A stretch of 64,000 bases of DNA from DATLSM01 sp035534175 (GTDB taxonomy: Bacteria; Actinomycetota; Thermoleophilia; Solirubrobacterales; 70-9): the NCBI GenBank assembly GCA_035534175.1, contig DATLSM010000073.1, forward strand, positions 1 through 64,000, in the 5' to 3' direction. Below the pieces are notes generated by a model. That model had not been told where the DNA came from and searched no databases. It was given only the letters and a program-made list of their open reading frames with translations. The position numbers and the translations under genes were made by a program. This document shows, piece after piece, positions 60,242-64,000 of this stretch (position 1 is the stretch's first letter; the number at the start of each line of letters is the position of its first letter).

Positions 60242-61354
60242 ATGCCTTCTTTGTCTGGGGATGAGCTGCATGAGCTGTCTGAACGACAGGATCCCCGGCT
60301 AGTAAGGGCCCTTGACGTCGTTGCTCCGGGCAGCGCCCTGCGCGAGGGGATCGACAACATCGTCCACTCGCGGACCGGCGGCCTGATCGTCGTCGGGGAC
60401 CTGGAGAACGTTTCCCACCTGCTCTCTGGCGGAATCAAGCTGGACATCGACTACACCCCGGCGATGCTCTACCAGGTGGCGAAGATGGACGGGGCGATAG
60501 TCCTCAACGCCGAGGCGACGAACATCGCCTGGGCCAACGTCCAGCTGATGCCGGATCCGACCATCCTCTCCTCCGAGACAGGCACCCGCCACCGAACCGC
60601 CGAGCGCGTCTCCAAACAGACCGACGCCCTGGTGGTGGCGATCTCCCAGCGCCGCGACGTGGTCTCCCTCTACGTGGAGGGAACGAAGTACATCCTCCAG
60701 GACATTCCCGCGGTGCTGGCCAAGGCCAACCAGGGGCTGGCGACGCTGGACAAGTACCGCGACCGGCTCGATCAGGTCTCCACCCGCCTCACCGTGCTGG
60801 AGTTCGAGGGCGGCGGCGTTCTCTACGACGTGCTCGCCGTTCTCCAGCGGGCCGAGCTGGTGACGCGGATGGCGGTCGAGGTCGAGCGCTACATCGTCGA
60901 GCTCGGCACCGAGGGCCGCCTGATCGAGATGCAGCTGGAGGAGACGATGGTCGGTGTTGCGGCCGACAAGACGGCGCTGGTTCGTGACTACTCGGTCGAG
61001 GACTCCGAGCAGAACCTCGCCGCCGTCCTCCAGGCGCTGGCCCGGATGCCGCACCAAGATGTGCTCGACTTCGGCCGGCTGGCCGAGATGCTCGGCTATG
61101 ACCGTAAGCTGAACACCCTGGATTTTCCGATCGCGCCGCGCGGCTACCGCGTACTTGGGCGAATCCCTCGGGTCCCAAAGCTTGTCGTCCAGAAGATCAT
61201 CCAGGAGCTCGGCGGTTTGGAGGAGGTCCTGGCGGCCTCTGACGCCGATCTGGAGGCCGTCGACGGAGTGGGCCCCACCAGGGCCAAGGACATCCGCGAG
61301 GGCCTGCGCAGGCTTCAGGAGGTCGACATGGTCGACCGGTACCTGCAGAACTGA
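60242..61354 (+). CDS. disA: Diadenylate cyclase DisA (DNA integrity scanning)
   Basis: 370 residues, the usual DisA length. Makes c-di-AMP as an octamer and scans DNA through its C-terminal domain. The DAC domain has AKMDGAIVLNAEAT (DGA motif, about residue 80) and GTRHRTAERVSKQTDALVVA (RHR motif, about 115). A long helical spine follows, and the C-terminal helix-hairpin-helix DNA-binding domain reads EAVDGVGPTRAKDIREGL (about 336-353). The ATG at 60242 is favoured over an upstream in-frame start. A TTGACA box (60162-60167) lies upstream, but no good -10 matches it. Followed by carD after 5 bases. Confidence 0.95.
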   Translation: MPSLSGDELHELSERQDPRLVRALDVVAPGSALREGIDNIVHSRTGGLIVVGDLENVSHLLSGGIKLDIDYTPAMLYQVAKMDGAIVLNAEATNIAWANVQLMPDPTILSSETGTRHRTAERVSKQTDALVVAISQRRDVVSLYVEGTKYILQDIPAVLAKANQGLATLDKYRDRLDQVSTRLTVLEFEGGGVLYDVLAVLQRAELVTRMAVEVERYIVELGTEGRLIEMQLEETMVGVAADKTALVRDYSVEDSEQNLAAVLQALARMPHQDVLDFGRLAEMLGYDRKLNTLDFPIAPRGYRVLGRIPRVPKLVVQKIIQELGGLEEVLAASDADLEAVDGVGPTRAKDIREGLRRLQEVDMVDRYLQN

Positions 61355-61359
61355 CGGCG

Positions 61360-61950
61360 ATGAGCGCCGTCGCAAATCGAAAGGAGCAAGAGATTCCCCA
61401 GCTAGAGGAGGCCATGGAGGCAGGCTTCGAGGAGGACGTCGTCTACGTCTGCGACTTCGAGGAGGGAGACAAGGTCGTATATCCACACCACGGAGCCGGC
61501 CTCGTGCTGAAGAAAGAGACCCGGGAGCTGATGGGGTGCGAGCGTGAATACCTGACGATCAAGATCCTCCACAACGAACTCACGGTGATGGTCCCCTGTG
61601 AAAACGCCGGTCTGGCAGGGCTGCGGCGCGTGATCGATGAGGAAGAGATCAAGAAGGTGACCGATGTCCTCACCGACGATGTGTCGGAGATGCCGAAGAA
61701 TTGGAACCGGCGCTTCAAGTACAACCGGGAGAAGATCAAGACCGGCGACGTGTTCGAGCTGGCCGAGGTTGTCCGCAACCTGGCGATTCGCGAGATGGAG
61801 AAGGGTCTCTCCACCGGCGAGAAGCAGATGTACACGCGGGCGAAGAAGATTCTCGCCTCGGAGTTCATGTACGCGCTGGACAAGGACGAGGAGGGGGCGG
61901 AGGAGTACCTCGACGGGCTGCTGGAGGAGCGCTTCGCCGCCACGGCCTAG
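61360..61950 (+). CDS. carD: CarD-family RNA polymerase-binding transcription factor
   Basis: 196 residues. Binds RNA polymerase beta and stabilises the open complex at promoters, notably of rRNA and growth genes. The N-terminal RID domain (about 25-90) has FEEGDKVVYPHHGAGLVLKKE. The C-terminal helical DNA-binding domain (about 95-190) has MPKNWNRRFKYNREKIKTGD and MEKGLSTGEKQMYTRAKKIL. A 25-residue acidic N-terminal extension precedes the family's usual start; ATG at 61414 is the alternative. Five bases after disA, so cotranscribed. Confidence 0.94.
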   Translation: MSAVANRKEQEIPQLEEAMEAGFEEDVVYVCDFEEGDKVVYPHHGAGLVLKKETRELMGCEREYLTIKILHNELTVMVPCENAGLAGLRRVIDEEEIKKVTDVLTDDVSEMPKNWNRRFKYNREKIKTGDVFELAEVVRNLAIREMEKGLSTGEKQMYTRAKKILASEFMYALDKDEEGAEEYLDGLLEERFAATA

Positions 61951-61963
61951 CAGGGAGACCTCC

Positions 61964-62668
61964 GTCACCGCGGCGATCGCGGCCGCCGGCTCCGGGGAGA
62001 GGCTCGGAGCCGGCGGCCCGAAGGCCTTCGTGGCGCTGGCCGGCAGGCCGATGATCGAGTGGTCGATCGCGGCCTTTCGCTCCGCTCGGCCGGTCGGCTC
62101 GATACTCATCGCCACACCGCCCGGCCATCTCCACGATCTCACCGGCGATGACCTCGGCCTGGTCGCCGGCGGCAAGACGAGGGCCGAATCGGTCGCCAAC
62201 GCTCTGGCGGCAGTCGACACCGAGCTGGTGGCGATCCACGATGCGGCCCGGCCGCTCGTCACCCCAGGGTTGATCGAGGACCTGATCGCCGCCCTCCTCG
62301 CGGATCCCGGCGCCGCCGGGGTGATCGCCGCAGCCCCGCTCACCGACACGATCAAGCAGGTAGGCCCCAGCGCGAGCGGGCCTGGGGCTCGGGTCTCGGG
62401 CCCCCCGGCGGGGGAGCTGGTGATCGAGAGGACCCTCGATCGCTCGCGCCTGTGGGCGGCGCAGACCCCACAGGTCTTTCGCACCGATGCCCTGCGAGCC
62501 GCGCTGGCCCCCGATCTCCGGCACAGCGCCGCGGCGACCGATGAGGCGAGCCTGGTCGAGGCGGCGGGGGGGAGGGTGCTGATCCATCCGGCCCCGGCGG
62601 AGAACCTCAAGGTGACCACGCCCCTGGACTTAAGGCTCGCCGCAGTGCTGTTGGCCAAGGCGGGGTAG
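61964..62668 (+). CDS. ispD: 2-C-methyl-D-erythritol 4-phosphate cytidylyltransferase IspD
   Basis: About 234 residues if it begins at the conserved N-terminus. Third enzyme of the MEP isoprenoid pathway, converting MEP and CTP to CDP-ME. The CTP-binding signature is AAIAAAGSGERLGAGGPKAF (residues 3-22), with LVAIHDAARPLV and SRLWAAQTPQVFRTDALRAA further on. An insertion of about 15 residues (SASGPGARVSGPPAG) precedes VIERTLDRSRLW. The protein has no ATG, GTG or TTG at its conserved start: the codon aligned with Met is GTC at 61964, with AGGGAG six bases before it. The next in-frame GTG would remove the CTP loop. The reading frame itself is intact. Confidence 0.9.
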   Translation, partial: VTAAIAAAGSGERLGAGGPKAFVALAGRPMIEWSIAAFRSARPVGSILIATPPGHLHDLTGDDLGLVAGGKTRAESVANALAAVDTELVAIHDAARPLVTPGLIEDLIAALLADPGAAGVIAAAPLTDTIKQVGPSASGPGARVSGPPAGELVIERTLDRSRLWAAQTPQVFRTDALRAALAPDLRHSAAATDEASLVEAAGGRVLIHPAPAENLKVTTPLDLRLAAVLLAKAG

Positions 62669-62688
62669 CGCAGGCGCCAGCACGACGG

Positions 62689-62694
62689 TAGCGT
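62689..62694 (+). promoter_or_regulatory. -10 element for the PHP gene, leaderless
   Basis: TAGCGT, 8 bases before the GTG at 62703. Lies within the otherwise conserved ispD-ispF interval. Confidence 0.5.
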
Positions 62695-62702
62695 GCGGCC
62701 GC

Positions 62703-63551
62703 GTGCTGACCGACTACCACCTCCATCTGCGCCCCGACGAGGACGACACCCCGGCGGAGCGCTTCTTCACCCTGGAGAACGTGGAGCGCTACATCGCCGC
62801 GGCGGAGGCGGCGGGTGTGGGTGAGCTCGGCGTCTCCGAGCACGTCTATCGCTTCACCCAGGCGCTCGAGCTCTGGCGCCACCCGTTCTGGGAGGAGTGC
62901 GCCCGCGATGACCTCGACGCCTACTGCGAGTTCGTGCGGGGCACGCCGTTGAGGCTCGGCCTGGAGTGTGACTTCATCCCCGGCGCCGAGGAGCGCACCG
63001 CCGCCCTGCTGGAGGCCCGCGAGCTGGACTACGTCATCGGCTCCGTCCACTTCCTCGGCGAGCGCGCCGTCGACCACGACGGCTGGGACGTCTGGGAGGG
63101 CGGGGGGGACGCGGATCAGGTTTGGCGCCGCTACTTCGCCACCCTCGCCCAATGCGCCAGGTCCGGCCTGTTCGACGTGCTCGCCCATCCCGACCTGGTC
63201 AAGGTCTGGGGCCCCGGACGGCCCCGGCCCCAGCGTGATCCCCGCTACTTCTACGAGCCGGCGGTGGAGGCGATAGCCGAGAGCGGAATCGCCGTGGAGA
63301 TATCCACCGCGGGCCTGCGCAAGCCGGTGGGTGAGATCTATCCGGCGCCGGCCTTCGCCCGGATGTGCGTCGAGGCGGGGGCCGACTTCGCCCTCTCCTC
63401 CGATGCTCACCTTCCCGAGCAGGTCGGCTTCGGCTATCAGCGGGCAATCGAGCTTCTCGCCGATCTTGGCGTCGGCGAGATCTGCGTCTTCGAGGGGCGC
63501 CAGCGGCGGCTGGAGCCAATCGGCGCCGAGTGCGGAAAGATTGAGCAGTGA
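62703..63551 (+). CDS. PHP-domain phosphoesterase, histidinol-phosphatase-like (HisK type)
   Basis: 282 residues. A PHP metallophosphatase: DYHLHLRPDEDD (about residues 4-15, first metal histidines), GVSEH-type GELGVSEHVYRF (about 40-51), LGLECDFIPG (about 80-89), GSVHFLGE (about 105-112), HPDLVKVWG (about 162-170) and LSSDAHLPEQVG (about 235-246). All the metal-ligand motifs of the HisJ/HisK class are present. It could dephosphorylate histidinol phosphate or another phosphoester; no other his genes are nearby. GTG at 62703 with its own -10 element, and 13 bases before ispF. It separates ispD from ispF, which are usually adjacent. Confidence 0.88.
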   Translation: MLTDYHLHLRPDEDDTPAERFFTLENVERYIAAAEAAGVGELGVSEHVYRFTQALELWRHPFWEECARDDLDAYCEFVRGTPLRLGLECDFIPGAEERTAALLEARELDYVIGSVHFLGERAVDHDGWDVWEGGGDADQVWRRYFATLAQCARSGLFDVLAHPDLVKVWGPGRPRPQRDPRYFYEPAVEAIAESGIAVEISTAGLRKPVGEIYPAPAFARMCVEAGADFALSSDAHLPEQVGFGYQRAIELLADLGVGEICVFEGRQRRLEPIGAECGKIEQ

Positions 63552-63564
63552 GGCGGGCAACCTG

Positions 63565-64000
63565 ATGTCTGTGGGGATCGGCTATGACAGCCACCGCTTC
63601 GTCGAGGGCCGGCGCCTGGTGCTCGGCGGCGTGGAGATCGCCCACGATCGCGGTCTGGCCGGCCATTCCGATGCCGACGTCCTCACCCACGCGGTTATCG
63701 ACGCGCTGCTCGGCAGCGCCTCGGCAGGGGACATCGGGACGCTGTTCCCCGACGCGGAGGCGCGATGGAAGGACGCCGACTCGATCGATCTGCTGCGTAT
63801 CGTCGTCGCCACCGTGCCCGGCCGGATCGTCAACATCGACGCCACCCTTGTTTGTGAGCAGCCGCGGCTGGCGCCATATCGGGCCGAGATGGAGCGAATC
63901 GTGGCCGAGGTGACGTCTGCCAGGGTCAACGTCAAGGCGACGACAAACGAGGGGATGGGCTGGATCGGCCGCGGCGAGGGAATCGCCTGCATCGCCGTCG
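63565..64000 (+). CDS. ispF: MECDP synthase IspF (partial, runs off right edge)
   Basis: 145 codons visible of about 157, open to the window's end. Converts CDP-ME 2-phosphate to 2-C-methyl-D-erythritol 2,4-cyclodiphosphate with loss of CMP. The start MSVGIGYDSHRF has the metal Asp and His, followed by GHSDADVLTHAVIDALLG with the third metal ligand His, DIGTLFPDA and VKATTNEGMGWIGRGEG near the CDP site. ATG at 63565 fits family length; GTG two codons on is also possible. 13 bases after the PHP gene. Confidence 0.95.
   Translation, partial: MSVGIGYDSHRFVEGRRLVLGGVEIAHDRGLAGHSDADVLTHAVIDALLGSASAGDIGTLFPDAEARWKDADSIDLLRIVVATVPGRIVNIDATLVCEQPRLAPYRAEMERIVAEVTSARVNVKATTNEGMGWIGRGEGIACIAV

Overview
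The window is a G+C-rich chromosomal segment packed with genes on both strands, with no gap over 300 bases. It most resembles an actinobacterium of the class Thermoleophilia (Solirubrobacterales type). This is inferred from a CarD-DisA-IspD-IspF cluster, a ClpC with no CtsR or McsAB beside it, a PPOX/F420-type flavoprotein, heavy GTG/TTG start use and the secreted-protein style. It is not proven by a marker gene. I see no rRNA, tRNA, CRISPR array, insertion sequence or phage genes.

Layout. 1-2.4 kb: a serine-palmitoyltransferase-like PLP enzyme, divergent from a large GNAT protein of the YghO / bacterial ceramide synthase type. 2.5-6.1 kb: a small membrane protein, an AlkA-like DNA glycosylase and a PAS-GAF-GGDEF-EAL protein. 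6.1-8.7 kb: a ThiY-like ABC importer operon, divergent from an Rrf2 regulator. 9.3-11.7 kb: a MoxR ATPase and CoxE-type VWA pair. 11.8-14.9 kb: a lipoprotein, a cation exchanger, a Bcp peroxiredoxin and a small acidic protein. 15-19.3 kb: an acyl-CoA dehydrogenase behind a clear palindromic operator, a DUF2252 protein and an MFS exporter. 19.3-21.5 kb: typA and a cold-shock gene with an intrinsic terminator. 21.6-24.5 kb: a CorA remnant and a secreted S8 peptidase. 24.6-30.6 kb: a RecD2-like helicase, a cupin, a PPOX protein, rlmN, a P450 and a tiny membrane protein. 30.6-36.9 kb: glutamine synthetase III, a fused beta-oxidation enzyme and an ammonium transporter. 37-45.8 kb: a LysR regulator, a Usp protein, a HAD hydrolase, a three-domain cell-wall hydrolase, a nucleoside phosphorylase and a class III nucleotide cyclase.

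45.8-64 kb is an ancient conserved housekeeping block: tilS-hpt-ftsH-folP-folB-folK-(GST)-coaX-dus-greA-lysS-clpC-(AKR)-disA-carD-ispD-(PHP)-ispF. Its order matches the corresponding blocks of Bacillus subtilis and Mycobacterium tuberculosis. It holds tRNA modification, purine salvage, folate, CoA, proteolysis, c-di-AMP and isoprenoid functions. Non-family genes sit where other lineages carry, for example, radA.

Gene expression shows a striking pattern. More than twenty genes have a TANNNT -10 element ending 6 to 10 bases before the start codon and no Shine-Dalgarno sequence, so they are probably translated from leaderless mRNAs. At three divergent gene pairs the two -10 elements overlap. The most interesting candidates are the possible Gram-positive ceramide pair, these overlapping bidirectional promoters, the peptidase with Glu in place of its catalytic His, and an ispD with no usual start codon.
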